Made by a program: the position numbers and the translations under genes | Shown here: positions 5,020 through 11,527 of the stretch, in pieces | Position numbering within the stretch: position 1 is the stretch's first letter | How the letters are laid out: every line of letters begins with the position of its first letter | NCBI GenBank assembly: GCA_002711185.1 | Contig: PAHL01000039.1 | Coordinates: 1 to 12,244, forward strand | DNA: 12,244 bases | Direction: 5' to 3' | Source: Flavobacteriaceae bacterium | Lineage (GTDB): Bacteria; Bacteroidota; Bacteroidia; Flavobacteriales; Flavobacteriaceae | Notes under the pieces: generated by a model | Database searches by the model: none | What the model saw: the letters and a program-made list of their open reading frames with translations, nothing else | What the model was told of the DNA's origin: nothing

Positions 5020-5199
5020 TTATTTTTTCTTATTAGAATAAACTTGGGCGGCGAGGAAAACTAAAAAAAGAACCAAAATTGAATTTATATAGTCAGGGTA
5101 ATTTGTTTCTTTCCATAAATTTGTAAGAAATGAAATTAAAATATTAATTATTATAAGCGCTCCAGTTATTTTTATTAGTAGCTTATACTTATCTATCAT
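5020..5199 (-). CDS. Small two-helix membrane protein (59 aa)
   Basis: Starts at ATG 5199, which overlaps the TGA of the upstream lipoprotein gene as ATGA; a GTG at 5214 in the same frame would also be possible but lies within the upstream gene and adds only MESRR. The protein begins MIDKYKLLIKITGALIIINI, with helix 1 about residues 8-27, a polar loop (LWKETNYPDYIN), helix 2 (SILVLFLVFLAAQVY) and the basic end SNKKK. Function unknown. Its TAA is immediately followed by the ATG of the next gene, with no spacer. Confidence 0.82.
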   Translation of the reverse strand: MIDKYKLLIKITGALIIINILISFLTNLWKETNYPDYINSILVLFLVFLAAQVYSNKKK

Positions 5200-5705
5200 T
5201 CTTCTTGACTCCACTTTCTAACGCCTGTGATTTTTCCATCTTTAATATAGTGTCTTTCAAAAAAACGGTAAGTTTCAACTTCACCATTTTTGTATCTTTT
5301 TTCTGTAAATGGAAACATTACAACTGTTAAAGATTTATCCCACGAGGGAACAACAGGAATTACATCGTAGATACTTCTTCTTATAGAGTCATATGGCTCG
5401 TGCATTCCTTTAATAATATCGATGGCAGTTGGAATGTCAAACTCCATTCTTTCCAATCCTTTTTCAGGATAAAAGTACATTTTATCAGTAAAGTTTTTCT
5501 CTGAGAGAAAAGAATAATCTTCATTTACAAAGGCGTCAGAAAATGAGACGGCAAGATTTGCAGCCTCCATTGATCCAAATTCATAATCTCCACCTTTATT
5601 ATCTCCACTTAAAATTTCACCACCTCTTGCATTTGAAGCAGTTTGTGTTTGCTCACAACAAATTAAAGTGAGTACAGTAAATATTAGTATTAGTGTATTT
5701 TTCAT
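5196..5705 (-). CDS. Lipoprotein of unknown function, possibly NTF2-like (169 aa)
   Basis: A predicted lipoprotein with signal MKNTLILIFTVLTLIC and Cys17 (or Cys16) as the acceptor. A Gly/Asn-rich linker (about 20-43: TASNARGGEILSGDNKGG) leads to a domain with MEAANLAVSFSDAFVNEDYSF, followed by strands YFYPEKGLERMEFD, LTVVMFPFTEKRY, VETYRFFERHYIKDGKITGVRKW. The order helix with ANLAVSFSDAFVNEDY, then antiparallel strands and a final YIKDGKITGVRKW, resembles SnoaL/NTF2-like lipoproteins, but this is an inference from pattern. It lies 30 nt after the DUF6090-like gene, and its stop codon overlaps the next microprotein start, so it is the middle of one operon. Confidence 0.8.
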   Translation of the reverse strand: MKNTLILIFTVLTLICCEQTQTASNARGGEILSGDNKGGDYEFGSMEAANLAVSFSDAFVNEDYSFLSEKNFTDKMYFYPEKGLERMEFDIPTAIDIIKGMHEPYDSIRRSIYDVIPVVPSWDKSLTVVMFPFTEKRYKNGEVETYRFFERHYIKDGKITGVRKWSQEE

Positions 5706-5735
5706 TGTAGTTTAATTTATAATTTATTTACGAAT

Positions 5736-6548
5736 TTAATTATTTTCAGGAGCTTCTTTTGAATTAACATTGTATTTATCTGGTTCTAAATTAGAATCTA
5801 TTATTTTGATAGTATTATTAATTTCACCAAGATACTCAGCATAAGTTACTGCATAACTTGATCTAAGTATAAATACATAATTTTCAAATAGATTTATAAT
5901 TTTGATTTTCAAATCAATTGAATTGTCCCATAACATATAATCTGTATTTTCTGAGTTGACCTTTGATAATTTTTGAAATGCTTCAGGAAAACTCTCCCAT
6001 TTTCTAACATAATTTGAATTCAACCATTTAAAATTATAGTACTTGTGCATTAGTGGTTGTAAATAATTTAGGAAGAATTCTTGCTCTCTTTCTTGCCTAT
6101 CATTTAAGGAAATATTCTGAGCCTCTAAAACACCAATTTGATTAATCAATTCATCACTTCCAAGATATCTCAGGGCACCCGAGCTAATTACTTGTTCAAT
6201 ATTTGCCGTATTAGGTTTGAAATAAGTCCAGTTAAAAATAGCTAATGAAAATAACTGTTGTTGATTTAAATCATCTTTTAACAAGCCTCTTTTTTCAACG
6301 TCATCAATAAAATCATTAACACTATTAATTAAATTTTTTCTAATATTTGAGAAGGTTTCAAACCTAACCAGATCTCCTTTTAGATCAGTAGACATTGAAG
6401 ACAAAAGTTCTTTTGCATTACTTTTTTCAGATAAGCTTTCTCGATAATTATCAACCAGAAAACCTAAGGTAATGGCAAAAAATAAAATTATTAATTCAAC
6501 TAATCTAGATTTTAAATTGAATTTTTCTAAATAGGATATTTTATTCAT
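5736..6548 (-). CDS. DUF6090-like membrane protein (270 aa)
   Basis: Resembles the DUF6090 type of flavobacterial proteins: a cytoplasmic N-terminus of about 15 residues, one membrane helix (about 17-33, RLVELIILFFAITLGFLVDN), then a large, mostly helical periplasmic part. The sequence after the helix (NYRESLSEKSNAKELLSSMS) is the typical N-W/Y-x-E-x-x-x-x-x-x-x-E-x-x-L-L start of this family, and a middle motif NIEQVISSGALRYLGSDELI fits its S-G-x-L-x-x-I/L-x-x-x-x-L-x motif. The rest is coiled-coil rich. The role of the family is unknown. It is the first gene of the minus operon that also encodes a lipoprotein and four membrane microproteins, which suggests an envelope-associated assembly. 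The start is ATG 6548, with divergent DNA to the 6683 gene. Confidence 0.75.
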   Translation of the reverse strand: MNKISYLEKFNLKSRLVELIILFFAITLGFLVDNYRESLSEKSNAKELLSSMSTDLKGDLVRFETFSNIRKNLINSVNDFIDDVEKRGLLKDDLNQQQLFSLAIFNWTYFKPNTANIEQVISSGALRYLGSDELINQIGVLEAQNISLNDRQEREQEFFLNYLQPLMHKYYNFKWLNSNYVRKWESFPEAFQKLSKVNSENTDYMLWDNSIDLKIKIINLFENYVFILRSSYAVTYAEYLGEINNTIKIIDSNLEPDKYNVNSKEAPENN

Positions 6549-6639
6549 TAAAGATTATAATTATAATTAAAAGTAATGAAATGATTTAAAAAAATACAGC
6601 TTGTTTCTTTAGTTATATTTTTTTCATTTTGTCTTTACA

Positions 6640-6647
6640 TATCTTTG
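6640..6647 (+). promoter_or_regulatory. Candidate -7 box TATCTTTG
   Basis: TATCTTTG matches the Bacteroidota consensus TAnnTTTG exactly. It lies 35 nt before ATG 6683, predicting a start of transcription near 6654 and a leader near 30 nt. No TTG stands at the ideal -33 distance, but the region upstream is T-rich. Confidence 0.45.
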
Positions 6648-6682
6648 ATTACATTTAAAAATATCTAAATCAAATTAATACT

Positions 6683-6892
6683 ATGATATTATATTTTACC
6701 CTAATTGATTATTCGGCTTTTGCCTTATGGATATTAATAAGTTTTTTTCTGTCGTATTTATTAGTAAAAAAATTTGGATTTTTTGGTGGAAAAAGATCAA
6801 TTCAAAAAGCCCTGACAATAGGTCTTATATCTGGTCATCTTGTTTACTTGTTATGGAAGAAACTTTGGTTGTTTATAATTAGTATATTTTAA
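6683..6892 (+). CDS. Small two-helix membrane protein (69 aa)
   Basis: Unknown function. A hydrophobic N-terminus (MILYFTLIDYSAFALWILIS) forms helix 1 through residue 27 or so (FFLSYLLV), then a basic loop KKFGFFGGKRSIQKA, and helix 2 TIGLISGHLVYLLW with KK before the C-terminal hydrophobic stretch LWLFIISIF. The basic loop between helices predicts the opposite topology (loop inside) to the other hairpins in the window. It lies 25 nt upstream of the Kazal gene and probably shares its promoter. Confidence 0.75.
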   Translation: MILYFTLIDYSAFALWILISFFLSYLLVKKFGFFGGKRSIQKALTIGLISGHLVYLLWKKLWLFIISIF

Positions 6893-6917
6893 TTTCATTT
6901 AAATAAGTCTAATAAAA

Positions 6918-7130
6918 ATGAAAAAATTGTTTTTTATTTCATTATTGTTTTTGAATTGTAACAAGAACAACGATGAAAGTATCACATGCAGAGAAAATGA
7001 TAATAGAGGAGAAATATTCTGTACTGCAGATTACACGCCAGTTTGTGGATGTAATAATAAAACTTATTCAAATCAGTGTGAGGCTAATGCATGGGGTATC
7101 GAAACATACGTGGATGGCGAATGTAAATAA
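6918..7130 (+). CDS. Kazal-type protease inhibitor lipoprotein
   Basis: A 70-residue lipoprotein with signal MKKLFFISLLFLN and acceptor Cys14. The mature part is a single Kazal domain: Cys24, Cys35, Cys43, Cys45, Cys54 and Cys69 with the signature TPVCGCNNKTYSNQCEA (40-56) and a G-x-C end. Kazal domains block serine proteases in a substrate-like way. By alignment with ovomucoid (C-T-L-E-Y) the reactive loop is C-T-A-D-Y (35-39), so P1 is Ala37 and P1' Asp38; Ala at P1 suits elastase-like enzymes (inference). The CGC variant with the Cys missing in the helix is the usual bacterial form. After the lipid Cys comes NKNNDE, which may be a surface-export signal. Target unknown: Kazal inhibitors act on S1/S8 proteases, so the convergent S9 peptidase next door is not an expected target. 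Confidence 0.9.
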   Translation: MKKLFFISLLFLNCNKNNDESITCRENDNRGEIFCTADYTPVCGCNNKTYSNQCEANAWGIETYVDGECK

Positions 7131-7148
7131 AATCTCAATTTTTATTTA
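7124..7148. terminator. AT-only hairpin between convergent genes, possibly bidirectional terminator
   Basis: TAAATAAAA (7124-7132) pairs perfectly with TTTTATTTA (7140-7148) across a 7-nt loop. It spans the 15-nt gap between the Kazal gene and the S9 peptidase and includes both stop codons. The A/T-only stem is weak, but the symmetrical position between convergent genes fits a terminator used from both sides. Confidence 0.35.
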
Positions 7149-9176
7149 TTCTATTTTCTTGTATTTATTAAACCAGGCTATTGTATGTGCAATTTTTGTC
7201 ATCAAGTTGCTAGGCCTATTAGCAATACTATGAGTGGCTTCTGGAATCTCTACTAATACAGTAGGGATTTTTCTAAGCTTTAACCCATGGTAAAGTTGTT
7301 TTGCTTCACTAGGAGGAGTTCTAAGATCATCCATGCCCACCATCACTAAAGTTGGGGTATTCACATTTCCTACTAAGGAAATAGGTGAAAACTTCCAATA
7401 GTTCATCGGATCTTCCCATACCTGACCAGGGTATCTTGAGTTTGCATATCCATAATAGTTATCAGCAACTAACAACTTTGAAGTCCAATTCATAACTGGC
7501 TTAACAACTACAGCAGCCTCAAAACGATTATTCTTTCCGATCATCCATGCTGACATGATACCTCCTGCACTTCCACCAGCAACAAAAAGATTGTCCTCGG
7601 ATGCAATTCCTTTTTTTATGCACATGTTAACTCCATCCATAACATCCTGATAGTCTTCTCCAGGATAATTATTTAATAAAAGATTAGCAAATTTTTCTCC
7701 ATAACCAGTGCTGCCCCTTGGATTAGGATAAAAAACAATATAGCCCGCCGATGCATATAATTGTATTTCAAGTGAGAATCTATCCCCATAATTTAGTATT
7801 GGCCCACCATGATTTTCAACCAAGAAAGGATATTTTTTTTCTGATGAATAATTTGGGGGATAGACAATCCATCCTTGAATTTTTCTACCATCAATACTGG
7901 ACTTGTACCAAATTTCTTCAACTTTTCCAGGTTTTTTTTTATTGAAAAGGGTTTGATTAAGGCTAGTTAATCGTTTCCAATTTTTACCTTCAAAATTTAT
8001 TACTGCAACATCTGAAGGATGATCAGGGCGGGTATAATTATATGCTATTTTATTTTTTGAGATACTATATGAACCACTGCTATATGGTCTACCAAGGGAA
8101 GTCCCACCTCGGTTATCAGCTAATTTATAAAAATTGCCTTGTAAATCAATTTTACCAATTTTTCCATTCCCGTGATGATCGTATGAAAAGAATAGATTTT
8201 TTCCCTTGCTATCCCATTTAATATCTGAAATACTTGCATCAAGTTTTTGACTCAATAAGGTTTTATTTTTTCCATCAATACCCATCATAAATAGTTGTGT
8301 ATTTTGGTATGCTTCTTTTTTATCATCAAAACCTAGATAAGCAATAAATTTTCCATCAGGTGAAACTTTAGGCGAAAAATCTGGGCCATCTCTTTCTGTT
8401 AGCGAAGTAATTTTTTTATCTGATACTCTAATACTATAAATTTCACTATTTCTAAAGTCATACTCCCAATTAGGTTTTCTATTCGCTGAAAAAAATAAAT
8501 TTTTATCATCAATGGACCAACTTATTTTTCCCTTATGATCATAATCTCCCTGAGTAATTTGATGAATAGCCCCACCATTAGAATCAGTAACAAATAAATG
8601 ATTAAAACCAGTTGGCATATATCCAATGCCATCAGCCTCGTGCTTTAAACGATCTGTTATCCGGGGTTCTTTTGCCCATTTAGCCCCTTCTGGCTTCTCC
8701 GGTATTTCAGCTATTATAGGCGGGTCTGAAGAAACAAACATACTGAAGGCAATATATTTTTCATTATTAGACCAAGTGATTGAAGATGGACTCCTTGGTA
8801 GTTGAGTTAAACGAGCAAAATTTCTGCTATTTAACCAATAAACAAAAATTTCTGGACCATTTTTGCCTTTACTAACAAAAGCTATGCGGTCTCCGCTAGG
8901 AGACCATTTAGGACTATATTCATCTTGATCAAGTGTGGTAAGTTTTTGATGCTCAGTTCCATTTGAATTCATTATCCACAAAGAACCAGCGGTTCTATCT
9001 TCCATAATATCAAAATACATTTTTCTATAAACAATAAGATTCCCATCAGGAGATATTTCAATTTCGTTTGCATACTGAATTGAAAAAACATCTTCTAATT
9101 CAAGTTTATTTTGAGCGAATACTGAGAGAAATGAAAAAAAAGTAATAACGATACTATGGAGTAGAAGTTTATTCAT
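7146..9176 (-). CDS. Secreted S9 family serine peptidase (acylaminoacyl-peptidase/DPP type)
   Basis: A prolyl-oligopeptidase-family (S9, S9C-like) peptidase that releases short peptides or acylated residues from peptides. Signal peptide to about residue 21 (ending FSFLSVFA). Residues 35-400 form a beta-propeller of TolB/WD40-like blades, each with an ISPDG, WSPSGD, VSPDGKFIAY or WDSKGK motif; a GIGY segment is at 183-186. The C-terminal alpha/beta hydrolase domain (about 420-676) has the oxyanion motif NHGGP (455-459), the nucleophile elbow GGSAGG with Ser536, Asp617 (GMDDLR) and His649 (EATHS), so the triad is complete. Length 676 aa is normal. Likely periplasmic or outer-membrane-associated and involved in peptide use. 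It is monocistronic, convergent with the Kazal gene (15-nt gap) and divergent from the 9316 lipoprotein gene. Confidence 0.95.
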   Translation of the reverse strand: MNKLLLHSIVITFFSFLSVFAQNKLELEDVFSIQYANEIEISPDGNLIVYRKMYFDIMEDRTAGSLWIMNSNGTEHQKLTTLDQDEYSPKWSPSGDRIAFVSKGKNGPEIFVYWLNSRNFARLTQLPRSPSSITWSNNEKYIAFSMFVSSDPPIIAEIPEKPEGAKWAKEPRITDRLKHEADGIGYMPTGFNHLFVTDSNGGAIHQITQGDYDHKGKISWSIDDKNLFFSANRKPNWEYDFRNSEIYSIRVSDKKITSLTERDGPDFSPKVSPDGKFIAYLGFDDKKEAYQNTQLFMMGIDGKNKTLLSQKLDASISDIKWDSKGKNLFFSYDHHGNGKIGKIDLQGNFYKLADNRGGTSLGRPYSSGSYSISKNKIAYNYTRPDHPSDVAVINFEGKNWKRLTSLNQTLFNKKKPGKVEEIWYKSSIDGRKIQGWIVYPPNYSSEKKYPFLVENHGGPILNYGDRFSLEIQLYASAGYIVFYPNPRGSTGYGEKFANLLLNNYPGEDYQDVMDGVNMCIKKGIASEDNLFVAGGSAGGIMSAWMIGKNNRFEAAVVVKPVMNWTSKLLVADNYYGYANSRYPGQVWEDPMNYWKFSPISLVGNVNTPTLVMVGMDDLRTPPSEAKQLYHGLKLRKIPTVLVEIPEATHSIANRPSNLMTKIAHTIAWFNKYKKIE

Positions 9177-9199
9177 TCAATAATTTTTTAATTTACTTT

Positions 9200-9207
9200 C
9201 AAAAATA
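9200..9207 (-). promoter_or_regulatory. Candidate -7 box for the S9 peptidase gene
   Basis: On the minus strand the sequence is TATTTTTG, a match to TAnnTTTG. It lies 23 nt before the start at 9176, giving a predicted leader of about 16 nt. No clear TTG is seen at -33. Confidence 0.35.
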
Positions 9208-9263
9208 TAAATAAATTATTCAGTTAAACTAAATCTAAAAACTAGAATTTCAGGAAGTGATCC

Positions 9264-9294
9264 TTGCAAAATAAAAGTAAAAAAGCTAAATTGA
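9264..9294 (+). promoter_or_regulatory. Candidate promoter of the 9316 lipoprotein gene
   Basis: TTG (9264-9266) and TAAATTGA (9287-9294) are separated by 20 nt, close to the Bacteroidota TTG-N19-TAnnTTTG arrangement. The predicted start of transcription, about 9300, leaves a short leader of about 16 nt before ATG 9316. Confidence 0.4.
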
Positions 9295-9315
9295 ATACAC
9301 TATTACTATTTACTG

Positions 9316-9789
9316 ATGCAAAATAAATTAGTACTTATTTTTTTTAGTATGCTTTTTATGACATGCTCATCCTTTAAGTTAGTTACAAGTTCCAATGTTA
9401 ATTCGCAGCCTGAAGTTAATCCAAATATTAATGACGAAAATTCAGCATATTATGGAAAGTATGAATTTTTTCTTGATATTCCAGCTCTAGGGCAGTATCA
9501 ATATGATTTTGGAGCTAATTTAACTGTAACTAAAAGAAAGTCAAAAACTCAAGCAAGAATAGTTTGGTTTCTTCGTCAAGAGCAGTTTTATGGACCTTTT
9601 GTAAGAAATTTTAAAGCTCAAAATGGACTTATATCATTCGTGAATGTGGACTTAAAAAACAATAATGAGTCTCTTATTCAATTTAGACTTGTAAGTGAAA
9701 ATTCTATTGAGGGAAATGTTACGGTTTTAAAAAGTAACAATGGAGATGTAGGTGCTGTATACAAGTTAAAAGGAATGAAGGTCGAATAA
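9316..9789 (+). CDS. Lipoprotein of unknown function (157 aa)
   Basis: Signal MQNKLVLIFFSMLFMT with Cys17 in the lipobox FMTC. A Ser/Asn-rich linker (SSNVNSQPEVNPNINDENSA) precedes a beta-rich domain of about 110 residues: YYGKYEFFLDIPALGQYQYD, ANLTVTKRKSKTQARIVWFL, LISFVNVDLKN, LIQFRLVSENSIEGNVTVLK and VGAVYKLKGMKVE. The pattern (G-x-Y..., strand pairs ending in a final Y-x-L-x-G-x-K) resembles small lipocalin-like domains that measure 'G...W/Y' first and an effect-size-like YKLKG strand last, but no family can be named with confidence. Starts from its own promoter and is followed 43 nt later by the small 9833 gene. Confidence 0.82.
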   Translation: MQNKLVLIFFSMLFMTCSSFKLVTSSNVNSQPEVNPNINDENSAYYGKYEFFLDIPALGQYQYDFGANLTVTKRKSKTQARIVWFLRQEQFYGPFVRNFKAQNGLISFVNVDLKNNNESLIQFRLVSENSIEGNVTVLKSNNGDVGAVYKLKGMKVE

Positions 9790-9832
9790 TTTCATTAAAT
9801 TGATAATTCAAAGATTAATTTAAAATTTTCGA

Positions 9833-10087
9833 TTGAAAACGGTTTTACTAATAACTTTATTTATTTGGGGATTCCCAAGTACTTACTTTAGAAGTAAGTT
9901 CAGAAAAATTATTTATAAGACAAATGATTGGAAGATAAATATTAAACCTCTTTTCAAAAAAGAAATTATAGGACTATTTTCAAATTTATATCCTGACAAC
10001 AATCAATATATAAGAATTAGAAAATATTATAGAATATATCTTATAATTTACCTTTTTTTATTTTTAATATATTTAAGTTATAATTGA
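9833..10087 (+). CDS. Small membrane protein with TTG start (84 aa)
   Basis: Reminds me of a small flavobacterial protein type carrying an N-terminal WGFPSTYFRSKFRKIIY motif, but its function is not known. The first 13 residues are hydrophobic (MKTVLLITLFIWG), then a basic, aromatic middle part with NDWKINIKPLFKKEIIGLF and NLYPDNNQYIRIRKYYR, and a C-terminal helix (IYLIIYLFLFLIYLSY). The only early start is TTG at 9833 (no ATG or GTG gives the N-terminal helix). It lies 6 nt before the 10094 gene, which suggests one operon with that gene and the deacetylase. Confidence 0.68.
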   Translation: MKTVLLITLFIWGFPSTYFRSKFRKIIYKTNDWKINIKPLFKKEIIGLFSNLYPDNNQYIRIRKYYRIYLIIYLFLFLIYLSYN

Positions 10088-10093
10088 AATTAT

Positions 10094-10279
10094 ATGATAA
10101 AAATTGAATCTGTGAAATGGTTATCAAGAATAGCAATTATTCTTTCAATATTGTTATTAATTTTTGGAATCTATTTAATAACTAAAGATGCGGAAATACT
10201 TGAAGGTATTGTATATATTTTTTTAGCCTTTTCAATTAGTATTGATCATTGGATAAAACTATTTAAAAATAAAAAATAA
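10094..10279 (+). CDS. Small two-helix membrane protein (61 aa)
   Basis: Unknown function. The order is MIKIESVKWLSR, helix 1 (IAIILSILLLIFGIYLI), an acidic turn TKDAEILEG, helix 2 (IVYIFLAFSISIDHWIKLF), and a KNKK end. The plan is the same as in the other hairpins, with both ends basic and likely cytoplasmic. It lies between genes at 6-nt and 3-nt distances, so it is part of the 9833-11125 operon. Confidence 0.78.
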   Translation: MIKIESVKWLSRIAIILSILLLIFGIYLITKDAEILEGIVYIFLAFSISIDHWIKLFKNKK

Positions 10280-10282
10280 AAG

Positions 10283-11125
10283 TTGATTAAAGCAGAAAAA
10301 AAATATTTGATGATCCATGCAGACGATGCAGGTTTATCATGGTCACAAAATAAAGCCACTCAGCTTGGGATGGTTAATGGTTCAATATCTTCAACTAGTT
10401 TAATGGTTCCATGTCCTTGGTTTTATGAAATGGCAAACTTTTGTTTACAAAACCCACATATAGATTATGGAATTCATTTAACTTTAACTGGAGAATGGAA
10501 AACATATCCTTTTAAGCCTTGCTCTGATCCAAAAAAAATTCCTTCTTTGGTAAATAAAAACGGTTATTTTCATCCAAATAAAAAAAATGTAAAGGACTTA
10601 GCAAAAGCTGATGATGTTTATTTCGAATTAAGAAATCAAATTAAAACCGCATTAAGTCTTGGATTAAAACCCAGTCATCTTGATTCTCACAGTTATACTT
10701 TGGGAATGCGTCAGGATCTTATAGATGTTTATCAACAACTGGGCAATGATTTCAACCTTCCTATATTATTAAGTAGAACCTTAGTAAGCTATACAGGACA
10801 GGATGCATCAGCTTTTAAAATTCCAGATAATGAATGTTTTGAATCAATTTATATGGCATCAATGAACGAGTTTGAAAATGGTGGGCTTGCAAGTTATTAT
10901 GACAAAGTCATAGATAATTTACCTAATGGTATTTCTATTTTATTAATTCACCCTGCATTAGCTAGTGATGAAATGAATCAAATAACTATTGATCACCCAA
11001 ATTTTGGAGCCAAGTGGCGAAAAGAGGATTCCGAATATTTTCTTAGTAGCTCTTGTAAAGAAAAATTGGAAAAAAGAAATATTGAACTAATAAATTGGAA
11101 AAGTCCAATACTTCAAAAAAAATAA
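10283..11125 (+). CDS. YdjC/ChbG-type carbohydrate deacetylase, TTG start
   Basis: A metal-dependent deacetylase of the YdjC family, which removes acetyl groups from sugars such as diacetylchitobiose. The core is complete: IHADDAG (11-17) with the DD metal and catalytic acids at 14-15, DYGIHLTLTGEW (61-72) with His65, SHLDSHSY (131-138) with His132 and His136, and LIHPA (221-225) with His223. Length 280 aa is usual. There is no signal peptide, so it is cytoplasmic, unlike most genes nearby. The start must be TTG at 10283, because the stop of the previous gene ends at 10279 and the next ATG (10310) would cut the first strand. It follows the two membrane microproteins at 3 nt; the substrate sugar is unknown. 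Confidence 0.9.
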   Translation: MIKAEKKYLMIHADDAGLSWSQNKATQLGMVNGSISSTSLMVPCPWFYEMANFCLQNPHIDYGIHLTLTGEWKTYPFKPCSDPKKIPSLVNKNGYFHPNKKNVKDLAKADDVYFELRNQIKTALSLGLKPSHLDSHSYTLGMRQDLIDVYQQLGNDFNLPILLSRTLVSYTGQDASAFKIPDNECFESIYMASMNEFENGGLASYYDKVIDNLPNGISILLIHPALASDEMNQITIDHPNFGAKWRKEDSEYFLSSSCKEKLEKRNIELINWKSPILQKK

Positions 11126-11137
11126 ATTAATTATTTA

Positions 11138-11467
11138 ATGAAAATACAAGTTTTTTTCTTGGTATTATTTCCAATAGTTTGCTTTTCTCAAAAAATATTT
11201 TCTGTAGAGTATGCATCTCAGGCTGATATAAAGGTGTATGTAGTAGAGTATGCATCTCAGGCAGATCTCAACGTTTTTAAATTGGATTATTTTTCTCAAG
11301 CAAAAAGAAATGAAGGGCTATGGTATTTTGTCGATTACCCCTCGCAAGCAGATAAAAAAATATTTTTTGTTGATTATCCCTCACAAAGTGACTTAAAAAT
11401 ATTTTTTGTTGAATACAAGTCCCAAAGTGGCTGGGATTCTAATTCCAAAAAGCATCTTCTTTACTAA
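11138..11467 (+). CDS. Secreted DUF6150/Septknot-like repeat protein
   Basis: Signal peptide MKIQVFFLVLFPIVCFS, then six repeats of a strand-turn unit with core (E/D)-Y-x-S-Q: positions 24, 37, 50, 66, 79 and 92. Spacing is 13 residues, with a 3-residue insert (NEG) in the third unit giving 16. The end is GWDSNSKKHLLY. I recognise this layout as the DUF6150 family, which I recall under the Pfam name Septknot because its members are predicted or shown to form a 7_1 knotted fold. That assignment is from memory and should be checked. Around 90 mature residues agree with it. Function unknown. It starts 12 nt after the deacetylase stop, so may be cotranscribed. DNA repeats inside the gene are listed separately. 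Confidence 0.85.
   Translation: MKIQVFFLVLFPIVCFSQKIFSVEYASQADIKVYVVEYASQADLNVFKLDYFSQAKRNEGLWYFVDYPSQADKKIFFVDYPSQSDLKIFFVEYKSQSGWDSNSKKHLLY
11204..11412 (+). repeat. In-gene direct repeats with 39-bp period
   Basis: GTAGAGTATGCATCTCAGGC occurs at 11204-11223 and 11243-11262, and AAAAATATTTTTTGTTGA at 11356-11373 and 11395-11412. Both pairs are exact and 39 bp (13 codons) apart, matching the protein repeat unit. The middle repeat is diverged. Exact DNA identity suggests recent duplication or gene conversion between adjacent units. Confidence 0.8.
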
Positions 11468-11527
11468 AGATTGAAGTTAAGCTTTCATTTAAAATTATTA
11501 AATTGAAAAAATCAAAAAAATTAAACA

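Noticed and set aside
6973..7233. 86-aa plus-strand frame
   Set aside because: It lies in another frame of the Kazal gene, whose cysteine pattern is unmistakable, and overlaps the S9 peptidase.
7751..7945. 64-aa plus-strand frame inside the peptidase gene
   Set aside because: Antisense to the catalytic domain of a clear S9 peptidase.
11138..11467. CRISPR-like or intergenic repeat array
   Set aside because: Repeats keep a codon-sized period (39 bp), lie fully in one frame with a signal peptide, and have no spacers.
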